The translations under genes and the position numbers were made by a program. Below, in pieces: positions 1 through 6,944 of a DNA stretch of 9,622 bases. Origin of the DNA: an uncultured Eubacterium sp. GTDB lineage: Bacteria; Bacillota; Clostridia; Lachnospirales; Lachnospiraceae. Location: positions 1 through 9,622 of the forward strand of contig CAJOQF010000165.1 in assembly GCA_905236295.1 (NCBI GenBank). The letters run 5' to 3'. Under the pieces are notes generated by a model that was given only the letters and a program-made list of their open reading frames with translations, did not search any database and had not been told where the DNA came from. Position 1 is the stretch's first letter. Each line of letters starts with the position of its first letter.

Positions 1-1
1 A

Positions 2-94
2 TGCGTGCTGCATTTCTCGGACAAAATCTTGTCGCAGGGTACCGCTTATGCGAGTCTTGGGTTTAGAACGCCCCGTGAAACAAAAAATGTTTAA
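2..94 (+). other. Possible C-terminal remnant of a transposase-like ORF
   Basis: An open frame enters from the left window edge and stops at 92-94 (TAA). Its last residues read AYASLGFRTPRETKNV. This resembles the SLGY-x-TP-x-E ending found near the C-terminus of the integrase core in many IS3-family transposases. Only about 30 codons are visible, there is no catalytic residue in view, and the residues before the motif do not look like the usual tyrosine- and arginine-rich run. It could equally be a chance open frame in the spacer upstream of nrdD. A competing frame (1-66) also stops nearby. Confidence 0.22.
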
Positions 95-97
95 CAT

Positions 98-113
98 ACA
101 CAAGATTTGGTAT
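98..113 (+). promoter_or_regulatory. NrdR box 1 (upstream)
   Basis: The 16-mer ACACAAGATTTGGTAT matches the NrdR box consensus acaCwAtATaTwGtgt at 12 of 16 positions, including the core C, A, AT and G. It starts exactly 32 bp before the second box. This is the three-helical-turn spacing typical of paired NrdR sites, where the zinc-finger/ATP-cone repressor NrdR binds to shut down ribonucleotide reductase genes when dATP is high. The nrdR gene itself is not in the window. Confidence 0.72.
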
Positions 114-119
114 TTCATA

Positions 120-148
120 TTGACACCACAAACTAGATATAGTACGAT
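120..148 (+). promoter_or_regulatory. Sigma-A-type promoter of nrdDG
   Basis: A perfect -35 TTGACA (120-125) is followed after 17 bp by TACGAT (143-148) as -10. A GATAAT one step downstream (146-151) is an alternative -10 with a 20-bp spacer. The predicted transcript start near 155 gives a leader of about 100 nt before nrdD. NrdR box 2 fills the spacer and the front of the -10, so repressor binding would block RNA polymerase directly. Confidence 0.68.
130..145 (+). promoter_or_regulatory. NrdR box 2 (promoter-overlapping)
   Basis: The 16-mer AAACTAGATATAGTAC matches the NrdR consensus at 12 of 16 positions and shares the core CwAgATwTrGta with box 1. It lies between the -35 and -10 elements of the nrdD promoter, which is the expected position for repression. 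Both boxes deviate from consensus at the same place (g instead of t at position 7), which suggests a lineage-specific operator rather than chance matches. Confidence 0.75.
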
Positions 149-253
149 AATGCTGTTCCGAGTTAAGGCGATCACAGAAAATTCACTTTTTATTGAGTTT
201 ATGGGGTCGATGATATATGTACTACGTGTAAAAATATGAATGGGAGGCAGAAG

Positions 254-2518
254 ATGAAAATCATCAAACGAAGTGGAGTAGAAGTCGATTTCGATTTGCA
301 AAAGATCGAAGATGCCGTGGAGAAGGCAAACAACAGTGTAGTAGATAGCGAGAAGATGTCAAAAGAGCAGCTTGCTCTGATTGCTGCAAATGTCAGAACT
401 ATATGCGAGGGCGTAAACCATACCCTTAATGTCGAGGAGATTCAGGATCTTGTAGAGAACCAGATTATGAATCAGAGAGCATTTGAAGTGGCCAGAAGAT
501 ATGTGACATACCGCTACAAGAGAGCACTCGTCAGAAAATCAAACTCCACTGATGAGCAGATTCTAAGCCTTATTGAGTGCAATAATGAGGAAGTAAAACA
601 GGAAAACTCAAACAAAAACCCAACCATGAACTCGGTACAGAGAGATTATATGGCAGGTGAGGTTTCAAAGGATATCACAAAGAGACTTCTCCTTCCGCAG
701 CGTGTTGTAGATGCGCATGAGCAGGGAATCATTCACTTCCACGATTCCGACTATTTCGCTCAGCATATGCACAACTGCTGTCTCGTGAACCTCGAGGATA
801 TGCTTCAGAACGGAACGGTTATTTCAGAGACCATGATCGAAAAGCCAAAGAGCTTCTCTACCGCATGTAATGTCGCTACGCAGGGCATCGCACAGATCGC
901 CAGCTCGCAGTACGGCGGACAGAGTATCACGCTTGCACATCTTGCTCCGTTCGTTGACATCAGCCGTCAGAAGTTCCGTCGTCAGGTTAAGGAAGAGTTC
1001 CTTGCGACCGGCATAGAGGCGGACGAGGAGAAGATCAACGCAATCGCCGAGATCAGAGTAAGAGACGAGATCAAGCGCGGATGCCAGATGATCCAGTATC
1101 AGGTTATCACACTTATGACCACCAACGGACAGGCTCCGTTTGTTACAGTTTCAATGTACCTTGGAGAAGTTCCGGAGGGTACACTTCGCGATGACCTTGC
1201 ACTTGTTATAGAGGAGATGTTAAACCAGCGTATCCTCGGAGTTAAGAATGAGAAGGGCGTATACATCACACCTGCATTCCCGAAACTCATATATGTGCTT
1301 GAAGAGGAAAATATCCACAAGGATTCAAAATATTACTATCTGACTGAGCTTGCAGCCAAGTGTACAGCAAAGCGCATGGTTCCGGATTATGTTTCCGAGA
1401 AGATCATGAAGCAGCTCAAGATTGACAAGACAGGACAGGGACAGTGCTACACCCCGATGGGATGCCGTTCGTTCCTCACGCCTGACCGCACTAAGGAAAA
1501 CTATGCGAGAGCATTGAATTATGACCCGAATAAGGGCAAGTATTACGGACGTTTCAATCAGGGCGTTGTAACTATCAACCTTGTTGATGTCGCTTGTTCT
1601 TCGAGCGGCGATATGAAGCGTTTCTGGGAGATCCTCGACGAGAGACTTGACATATGTCACGAGGCGCTTATGTGCAGACATAACCGTCTCAAGGGAACTC
1701 CGTCGGATGTTGCTCCGATCCTTTGGCAGCACGGCGCACTTGCACGTCTTGACAAGGGAGAGACCATAGACAAACTTCTCTATGACGGATATTCAACCAT
1801 CTCTCTAGGATATGCGGGACTTTACGAGTGCACATACTATATGACAGGAAAGTCACACACTGACAACGAGGCCAAGCCGTTTGCGCTTGAGCTTATGCAG
1901 AGACTCAATGATGCATGTGCAAAATGGAAGGCTGAGAGCAATATTGATTTCTCACTTTACGGCACACCGCTTGAGTCAACTACCTACAAATTTGCAAAAT
2001 GCTTACAGAACCGCTTCGGCAAGATTCCGGGCGTGACTGATAAAAATTATATAACAAACAGTTATCACGTACATGTTACCGAGAATATCAATGCGTTCGA
2101 CAAGCTCTCGTTTGAGGCTGAGTTCCAGCATCTTTCTCCGGGTGGAGCCATCAGCTATGTTGAGGTTCCGAACATGGAGGATAACATCGAGGGAGTTCTC
2201 GCGTTAATGAACCATATCTATGACAACATCATGTACGCGGAGCTCAACACAAAGAGCGATTTCTGCCAGGTTTGCGGATACAACGGTGAGATTCAGATTG
2301 TTGAGGATTCAGGCAAGCTTATTTGGGAGTGCCCGTGCTGCGGAAACCGTGATCAGGACAAAATGAATGTTGCGCGTCGTACCTGCGGATATATCGGAAC
2401 GCAGTTCTGGAACCAGGGACGCACACAGGAGATAAAGGACAGGGTTATGCATCTTGGTGAGATGACATTTCTCGAGGAAGAGAAAGAAAGACCCCATCTT
2501 AAGGTTGTAAACGCCTAA
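254..2518 (+). CDS. nrdD: Anaerobic (class III) ribonucleoside-triphosphate reductase
   Basis: This is the cytoplasmic glycyl-radical enzyme that reduces ribonucleoside triphosphates to dNTPs under anaerobic conditions. With the start at 254 it has 754 residues. An ATP-cone allosteric domain (about 1-95, beginning MKIIKRSGVEVDFD) is followed by the ten-stranded barrel. Cys175 in the HNCCLVNLEDML motif and Cys404 in PMGCRSFL match the conserved active-site cysteines of the family. A zinc site is formed by Cys671, Cys674, Cys693 and Cys696. The glycyl radical is Gly712 in RRTCGYIG near the C-terminus. Start choice: an in-frame ATG at 236 lies upstream of the ribosome binding site GGGAGG (242-247), so the ATG at 254, 6 nt after that site, is preferred; the conserved ATP cone also begins there. 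Expression is probably under NrdR. The activase gene nrdG follows after about 100 nt. Confidence 0.97.
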   Translation: MKIIKRSGVEVDFDLQKIEDAVEKANNSVVDSEKMSKEQLALIAANVRTICEGVNHTLNVEEIQDLVENQIMNQRAFEVARRYVTYRYKRALVRKSNSTDEQILSLIECNNEEVKQENSNKNPTMNSVQRDYMAGEVSKDITKRLLLPQRVVDAHEQGIIHFHDSDYFAQHMHNCCLVNLEDMLQNGTVISETMIEKPKSFSTACNVATQGIAQIASSQYGGQSITLAHLAPFVDISRQKFRRQVKEEFLATGIEADEEKINAIAEIRVRDEIKRGCQMIQYQVITLMTTNGQAPFVTVSMYLGEVPEGTLRDDLALVIEEMLNQRILGVKNEKGVYITPAFPKLIYVLEEENIHKDSKYYYLTELAAKCTAKRMVPDYVSEKIMKQLKIDKTGQGQCYTPMGCRSFLTPDRTKENYARALNYDPNKGKYYGRFNQGVVTINLVDVACSSSGDMKRFWEILDERLDICHEALMCRHNRLKGTPSDVAPILWQHGALARLDKGETIDKLLYDGYSTISLGYAGLYECTYYMTGKSHTDNEAKPFALELMQRLNDACAKWKAESNIDFSLYGTPLESTTYKFAKCLQNRFGKIPGVTDKNYITNSYHVHVTENINAFDKLSFEAEFQHLSPGGAISYVEVPNMEDNIEGVLALMNHIYDNIMYAELNTKSDFCQVCGYNGEIQIVEDSGKLIWECPCCGNRDQDKMNVARRTCGYIGTQFWNQGRTQEIKDRVMHLGEMTFLEEEKERPHLKVVNA

Positions 2519-2528
2519 CCGGATGAAC

Positions 2529-2542
2529 GGGGTGATAACCCC
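2529..2542 (+). other. Small hairpin after the nrdD stop
   Basis: GGGGT (2529-2533) and ACCCC (2538-2542) form a perfect 5-bp stem with a GATA tetraloop, 10 nt after the nrdD stop codon. The following bases are CTGATAAAATAATT, not a clean T tract, so this is unlikely to be an efficient intrinsic terminator. It may act as a 3' end or processing structure. Confidence 0.4.
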
Positions 2543-2568
2543 CTGATAAAATAATTACAGAGAATACT

Positions 2569-2594
2569 GGCTGCTGCATGAAAGTGTAGCAGCC
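2569..2594 (+). other. Hairpin in the nrdD-nrdG spacer
   Basis: GGCTGCTGCA (2569-2578) pairs with TGTAGCAGCC (2585-2594) over 10 bp, including one G-U pair, with the 6-nt loop TGAAAG. No T tract follows (ATTCGT), so it is not a standard intrinsic terminator. It lies 27 nt upstream of the nrdG start and just before its ribosome binding site. A role in stability or in setting the NrdD:NrdG ratio is possible but is inference. Confidence 0.5.
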
Positions 2595-2621
2595 ATTCGT
2601 GAATATATGGGAGAAAAAACT

Positions 2622-3143
2622 ATGTATGTTGGACAGATAATAACAGCGGATTCGGCAAACGGCCCCGGCATCAGAGTAAGTGTATTTGTGTCGGGGTGCA
2701 CAAATAAATGCAGCGGATGTTTCCAGCCTCAGACATGGGATTTTGACTATGGGCATCCCTACACGCGCAGAGTGGAAAACTATATATTAGACGAGGTGTC
2801 AAAACCGTATTACGCGGGATTGACCTTGCTTGGAGGGGAGCCGTTAGAGCCGCAGAATCAGGAGATGGTTCTTCATCTTATCCGCAATTTTAAAAAGCTT
2901 TGCCCTGACAAAAACATCTGGCTCTACACCGGATTTACATATGAAAATGAAGTTCAGCCGGATGGCGCCAAGTACACAGAGTACACCGATGAGATACTCG
3001 ATTCGATAGATGTCATGGTCGACGGCAAGTTCGAGGCGGACAAAAAAGACCTTATGTTAAAATTCCGCGGAAGTTCAAACCAGCGTATAATCGATATGAG
3101 AGCGACCAGGAAAAACAATGAAGTAGTGCTTCTCGAAATCTAA
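2622..3143 (+). CDS. nrdG: Anaerobic ribonucleotide reductase-activating protein (radical SAM)
   Basis: NrdG uses a [4Fe-4S] cluster and S-adenosylmethionine to place the glycyl radical on NrdD. The 173-residue product is of usual family length. It shows the radical-SAM CX3CX2C cluster motif at Cys26, Cys30 and Cys33 within VSGCTNKCSGCFQPQTWDF, preceded by the NGPG motif (13-16) typical of NrdG. A SAM-binding glycine motif, LLGGEPLEPQN, follows. Start choice: an ATG at 2607 is in frame, but GGGAG at 2609-2613 is well placed (8 nt) for the ATG at 2622, and MYVGQIITADSANGPG from there matches the family N-terminus. It is transcribed in the same direction as nrdD with no promoter seen in the 103-nt gap, so the two are likely co-transcribed. 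No clear terminator follows. Confidence 0.95.
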   Translation: MYVGQIITADSANGPGIRVSVFVSGCTNKCSGCFQPQTWDFDYGHPYTRRVENYILDEVSKPYYAGLTLLGGEPLEPQNQEMVLHLIRNFKKLCPDKNIWLYTGFTYENEVQPDGAKYTEYTDEILDSIDVMVDGKFEADKKDLMLKFRGSSNQRIIDMRATRKNNEVVLLEI

Positions 3144-3171
3144 AATTAAACTTAAGACGGATGCAATAACC

Positions 3172-3200
3172 TTGAAAATTCGTAGGAAATAGCATATACT
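3172..3200 (+). promoter_or_regulatory. Promoter of the sufCB operon
   Basis: TTGAAA (3172-3177) and TATACT (3195-3200) are separated by exactly 17 bp. A transcript would start near 3207 and leave a leader of about 78 nt before the strong AGGAGG ribosome binding site (3274-3279) of the SufC-like gene. I see no clear IscR/RirA-type operator. A weak CGCAA...TTGCG pair (3214-3218 / 3234-3238) in the leader is the only dyad noticed. Confidence 0.65.
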
Positions 3201-3284
3201 TTATTGAGTGTCGCGCAAGTGAAAACAGTCTTTTTGCGTACATTTAAGATACGAAATAAGGCATTTATCAGGTAGGAGGAAATA

Positions 3285-4031
3285 ATGCTTGAGTTAAAAA
3301 ACATTTCATTCACGGTTGAAGTGGATGGTGAAAAAAAGCAGATTATAAAAGATATCAGTCTCACTATACCAAATGACAAAATGATCGTCATCACAGGACC
3401 GAACGGCGGTGGCAAGTCCACGCTCGCAAGGATAATAGCCGGTATAGAAAAGCCTACATCGGGAAGTATCATTCTCGACGGGGATGACATTACCGACTAT
3501 TCCATTACAGACAGAGCAAACCGCGGTATCGGGTTTGCTTTTCAGCAGCCTGTAAAGTTCAAGGGAATACAGGTGCTCGATCTTATCAGACTGGCAAAGG
3601 GTGAGAATATTTCGGTTGCGGATGCATGTGAGTATCTCTCGGCTGTAGGACTCTGCGCAAGGGATTATATCGACAGAGAGGTCAATTCAAGTCTCTCCGG
3701 CGGTGAGTTAAAGAGAATAGAGATCGCAACGGTTCTTGCAAAAGCATCGAGACTTTCGGTGTTTGATGAGCCGGAGGCCGGCATCGATCTCTGGAGCTTC
3801 AACAACCTTATCGATGTGTTCGGAAGGATGAGAGAGAATATCAGCGGCAGCTCCATCATGATAATCTCACACCAGGAGAGGATCCTAAACATTGCCGACG
3901 AGATAGTCGTAATTCGAAACGGAGAATTATACGCACAGGGTTCAAGGGAGGAAATGCTTCCAAAGGTTATGAACACTGCGGATGCGTACGTATCCTGCGA
4001 GAAACTTAATCCGGCGAAGGGAGGTATGTGA
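3285..4031 (+). CDS. sufC: SufC-like Fe-S cluster assembly ABC ATPase
   Basis: This soluble ABC ATPase powers a SufB-type scaffold during Fe-S cluster assembly; it is not a membrane transporter. Its 248 residues are normal for SufC. Walker A is GPNGGGKST (38-46), the Q-loop is at FQQP (86-89), the signature SLSGGELKR spans 136-144, Walker B with its glutamate is VFDEPEAGID (159-168), and the H-loop histidine is His196. FQQPVKFKGI and the DEPEAGID form resemble SufC-family members of archaea and anaerobic bacteria. AGGAGG lies 5 nt before the start. The stop is separated by one base from the next start, and its partner SufB-like gene follows, which strongly supports SufC over a generic ABC ATPase. 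Confidence 0.9.
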   Translation: MLELKNISFTVEVDGEKKQIIKDISLTIPNDKMIVITGPNGGGKSTLARIIAGIEKPTSGSIILDGDDITDYSITDRANRGIGFAFQQPVKFKGIQVLDLIRLAKGENISVADACEYLSAVGLCARDYIDREVNSSLSGGELKRIEIATVLAKASRLSVFDEPEAGIDLWSFNNLIDVFGRMRENISGSSIMIISHQERILNIADEIVVIRNGELYAQGSREEMLPKVMNTADAYVSCEKLNPAKGGM

Positions 4032-4032
4032 G

Positions 4033-4959
4033 ATGTTAGGACTTGATGAGATCCAAAAGAGAATATTGAGCGAAGTAGCAGACCTTCACAAGGTGCCGGA
4101 GGGAGCATACAACATCCGCTCAAACAGCGAATCTGCGGGCAGGGTTTCCACAGAGAATATAGAGATAATACCGAGGGAGACCGGCGACGGCCTCACCATA
4201 AACATAAAGCCAAACACCAAAAACGAGAGTGTACATATCCCGGTAGTTATCTCGAAGAGTGGCTTAAAAGAAGTTGTTTACAACGATTTCTACGTGGGCG
4301 AGAACGCTGACGTAACCATAGTTGCAGGTTGCGGTATCGACAACTGCGGATCACAGGATTCACAGCATGACGGTGTACACCGTTTCTATGTCGGAAAGGG
4401 AGCGAAGGTTCGCTACGTAGAGAAGCATTACGGCTCGGGCAAGGGCACCGGAAAGAGGATCCTCAATCCGGGTACGGAAGTGTATCTCGAAGAGGACGCC
4501 ACAGCTGAGATGGAGATGGTTCAGATCAAGGGTGTCGACGATACCAACCGCAAAACCACAGCCGAGCTCGCCGCAGGTTCAAAGCTTGTCATAAGAGAAC
4601 GACTTATGACACACGGCGACCAGAATGCCATCAGCAGCTACGTTGTAAACCTTAACGGCAAGGGCGCGAGCGCAGACGTGGTTTCGAGATCGGTTGCGAG
4701 AGACAATTCATACCAGAAATTTGAGGCAGTCCTCACCGGAAATGACGAGTGTACCGGACATACCGAATGCGATGCCATCATTATGGACAACGGACGCATA
4801 CTTGCGGTTCCGGGACTTGAGGCGAATGACGTTGATGCAGCCCTCGTTCATGAGGCGGCTATCGGCAAGATCGCGGGAGATCAGATTATCAAGTTGATGA
4901 CCCTTGGACTTACCGAGAGTGAGGCTGAGGAGCAGATCATTAACGGATTCCTCAAATAA
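4033..4959 (+). CDS. sufB: Minimal SufB/SufD-type Fe-S scaffold protein (SmsB-like)
   Basis: The 308-residue protein is the scaffold partner of the upstream SufC-like ATPase. It is much shorter than classical SufB (about 480) and lacks most of the N-terminal extension. The beta-helix core is followed by the conserved tail: TGHTECDAI with His243 and Cys246, then LVHEAAIGKI (His273), and finally the C-terminal SufC-binding helices LTESEAEEQIINGFLK. His and Cys in this region are the expected cluster-assembly ligands. Start choice: AAGGGAGG at 4017-4024 lies 8 nt before the ATG at 4033; the longer open frame from 3982 only extends into sufC. The arrangement matches the two-gene minimal SUF (SMS) system. 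No sufS, sufU or sufD is present, so a cysteine desulfurase must act from elsewhere, or sulfide is used directly. Confidence 0.9.
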   Translation: MLGLDEIQKRILSEVADLHKVPEGAYNIRSNSESAGRVSTENIEIIPRETGDGLTINIKPNTKNESVHIPVVISKSGLKEVVYNDFYVGENADVTIVAGCGIDNCGSQDSQHDGVHRFYVGKGAKVRYVEKHYGSGKGTGKRILNPGTEVYLEEDATAEMEMVQIKGVDDTNRKTTAELAAGSKLVIRERLMTHGDQNAISSYVVNLNGKGASADVVSRSVARDNSYQKFEAVLTGNDECTGHTECDAIIMDNGRILAVPGLEANDVDAALVHEAAIGKIAGDQIIKLMTLGLTESEAEEQIINGFLK

Positions 4960-4961
4960 CA

Positions 4962-6080
4962 ATGGAAATACGTGAAATATCATTTTTTAATGAATTCAGA
5001 TGTATAGAGGGACAGTGCAGTGAGACCTGTTGTAAGGGATGGCTCATCCCGCTTTATCCTGAGGATGTCAGTCGCTACCGGCAAGAGAAAAACATCCTCG
5101 GCTTAAAGCTTTTGATAGCCAGAGCCGGTGTGGGACGCCCGGCGATAAACAGGGCGAACGGAAGCTGTCCCTTCTTAAATAAACAGGGAATGTGTTCGCT
5201 TCAGTTAAAAAAGGGACATGAGTTTATTCCGGAGGTCTGCAGGACCTATCCGAGATTCTACAGAAACTATCAAAGGTTTGAGGAGAGACACATTGATCTC
5301 TCATGTATTGCCGCAACCCGGATATTCCTGAAAAACTGGAAGATGGCAGAGATGATAAAGTACGATGCCGATCCGGTAGCCGATTTCACATACACAAATG
5401 ATGACTTTAAGTATCTTGAGAGTCTGTACGGCGCAAAGCTTTGCATTATAGATGAATTAAAGAAGGTGGATTCTTTTGACGCGCTAAAGAAGGTCTGCGA
5501 TGCCCTGATCGCATATTCATCCGATGCTCAGAATGCTTTTATACTTGGTGAGACAGACTTTTTTGATAATAATGCTTTTGGCGGGTACCTAAGCGTTTAC
5601 GAACGGGGACCTGACAAACATCCGGCGTTCCCGTTTTCGGTGACAGACTATTCGTTTCTGCTTGAGGATACCTGTTTGTATAACAGCAAGCTGTTGCTTG
5701 CAAATAAGACCCTGTACGACCTCTGCATGCTCTATTATGAAAAATACAGAAACGAGATGACCTATGAGAAGATATGGAGGGATATGTACGGAGAGTTTAT
5801 GAGAAAATATGATGATCTCGCCACGCATTTTGCCGGATATATCGCATACTATCTGCACCAGTATTTTCTCAAATGCTTTGAGGATTACAGCTTCCTCAAA
5901 AACATGCGCATCGGAGTTATGCATATGAATATGGTTTTTGTGCTGTCGGTGCTCCTTGAAAAAGATGAGGGGCGTTTTGATACAGAGAATGTTGCGCGCG
6001 TTTTTTCGGTTTACAACAGGAGAGCATATTTCAATGCCGGAATACCGGAAGATATGTATGAGGTCTGGAATAAAAGATGA
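4962..6080 (+). CDS. FliB-like (flagellin lysine-N-methylase family) cysteine-cluster protein
   Basis: The 372-residue protein has the N-terminal cysteine pattern of the FliB/YkgJ group: Cys14, Cys19, Cys23 and Cys24 in FRCIEGQCSETCCKGW, then SCPFLNKQGMC (Cys69, Cys78), EVCRTYPRFY (Cys93) and DLSC (Cys115). These cysteines are likely to bind a metal or an Fe-S cluster. The rest is a mostly helical, aromatic-rich region without a clear known motif. FliB methylates flagellin lysines in enterobacteria, but no flagellar gene is in this window and family members in Clostridia are usually of unknown substrate, so the specific function is uncertain. The start codon lies 2 nt after the sufB stop and has no obvious ribosome binding site, which suggests translational coupling to sufB. 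Position in the Fe-S assembly operon suggests, but does not show, that the cluster here is a client. Confidence 0.78.
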   Translation: MEIREISFFNEFRCIEGQCSETCCKGWLIPLYPEDVSRYRQEKNILGLKLLIARAGVGRPAINRANGSCPFLNKQGMCSLQLKKGHEFIPEVCRTYPRFYRNYQRFEERHIDLSCIAATRIFLKNWKMAEMIKYDADPVADFTYTNDDFKYLESLYGAKLCIIDELKKVDSFDALKKVCDALIAYSSDAQNAFILGETDFFDNNAFGGYLSVYERGPDKHPAFPFSVTDYSFLLEDTCLYNSKLLLANKTLYDLCMLYYEKYRNEMTYEKIWRDMYGEFMRKYDDLATHFAGYIAYYLHQYFLKCFEDYSFLKNMRIGVMHMNMVFVLSVLLEKDEGRFDTENVARVFSVYNRRAYFNAGIPEDMYEVWNKR

Positions 6081-6090
6081 GGTATAAATA

Positions 6091-6885
6091 ATGTTGCCCG
6101 GAGTTTACATAGCAAAGAAAAAGAGCGGGGAGGTGTATTACCGCTCCAATATCACCTACAGGAACAAGCATATAAGTCTGGGGAGTTTTCCGACTGAGGA
6201 GGCTGCTCACAAGGCGTACAGGACAGCGGGGCGCATCACAAATGAGGAGAGCCTTACGGTCGAAAAGCTGGGTGATAAAAGATTTGCATCTCTGCCTTTT
6301 GAGAAGAGGGTTGTGCTGCTCAATTTCTCAAAAAACGGCATTTACATAAAAAATCCCATATATCTTAGAAAAAACTTTTTTTCGTACTATATGTCGCCGA
6401 ACGAGGAGTACAAATTCGACATCGATGATCTCTTTTATTATTCGTGTCACAAGATAATGAAAAGGGGTGGGTATCTGTATGTGAATGATTACGGAATGCA
6501 ATACAATATCCTCTACCGTTACGGCATCCACTCCCACAGCGTGCCGGGCAGGGATTATCTGTTTATCAATGGCGACGAGAGGGATTTCAGATATTCTAAT
6601 ATTGAGGTATTAAACGGATATCACGGAGTATTTGTAAAGGATGATATGATCGATGTCTATGATGTCAGGATCAATATAGTTGGAGAGGTCAAGGTTGGAA
6701 CATACCGCTCGGCTACAGAGGCTGCTGTCGCATATAACAAGGCGGCGGATCTGCTCCATGAAAAGGGTCTGAAGAAGGCTTATCCGGTAAACTATGTCGC
6801 GGAACTGGGACGGGAGGAGTACAGACAAATCTATGATTCGATAAAGCTGTCAAAAGGGTTTATTGATTACATGGAAAAAATGTGA
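6091..6885 (+). CDS. Tandem AP2-like domain protein with degenerate HNH core
   Basis: The 264-residue protein starts with an AP2-like DNA-binding fold (about 3-48): GVYIAKKKSGEVYYR, then HISLGSFPTEEAAHKAY, matching the AP2 pattern of a glycine-valine start, basic strands and the LGxFxTxEEAAxAY helix. A second copy follows at about 178-224: HGVFV, then VKVGTYRSATEAAVAYNKAA. Between them, DYLFINGDERDFRYSNIEVL (155-174) aligns with HNH cores of the form xHxINGDxxDNRxxNLExL, but Phe158 stands where the catalytic His is expected. The layout recalls AP2-HNH homing endonucleases that have lost cleavage activity, perhaps now acting as a DNA-binding regulator; this is inference. GATGAGG at 6076-6082 serves as ribosome binding site and overlaps the previous stop, 10 nt upstream. 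It is the last gene of the probable suf operon. Confidence 0.75.
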   Translation: MLPGVYIAKKKSGEVYYRSNITYRNKHISLGSFPTEEAAHKAYRTAGRITNEESLTVEKLGDKRFASLPFEKRVVLLNFSKNGIYIKNPIYLRKNFFSYYMSPNEEYKFDIDDLFYYSCHKIMKRGGYLYVNDYGMQYNILYRYGIHSHSVPGRDYLFINGDERDFRYSNIEVLNGYHGVFVKDDMIDVYDVRINIVGEVKVGTYRSATEAAVAYNKAADLLHEKGLKKAYPVNYVAELGREEYRQIYDSIKLSKGFIDYMEKM

Positions 6886-6904
6886 GATAAAACTCATATA
6901 AGGA

Positions 6905-6933
6905 TTGACCGTGCTTGGGCTGTGTGTTATGAT
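6905..6933 (+). promoter_or_regulatory. Extended -10 promoter of the secreted repeat protein gene
   Basis: TTGACC (6905-6910) and TATGAT (6928-6933) are 17 bp apart, with TG at 6925-6926 forming an extended -10 (TGTTATGAT). A start near 6940 is predicted. The strength of these elements suggests a well-expressed, independent transcript distinct from the upstream operon. Confidence 0.72.
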
Positions 6934-6944
6934 GTTAAAACATT

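Noticed and set aside
48..239. Open frame of 63 codons upstream of nrdD
   Set aside because: It runs straight through both NrdR boxes and the promoter, has no ribosome binding site, and its product shows no recognisable motif.
236..253. Longer nrdD start at the ATG at 236
   Set aside because: The ribosome binding site GGGAGG lies after this ATG, at the right distance for 254, and the conserved ATP cone starts at 254.
1325..1732. 135-codon open frame on the minus strand
   Set aside because: It lies entirely inside nrdD, which is strongly supported by motifs; the antisense frame has no recognisable domain.
3982..4032. Upstream extension of the SufB-like protein
   Set aside because: It would overlap sufC by 50 bases and lacks a ribosome binding site, while AAGGGAGG is well placed for 4033.
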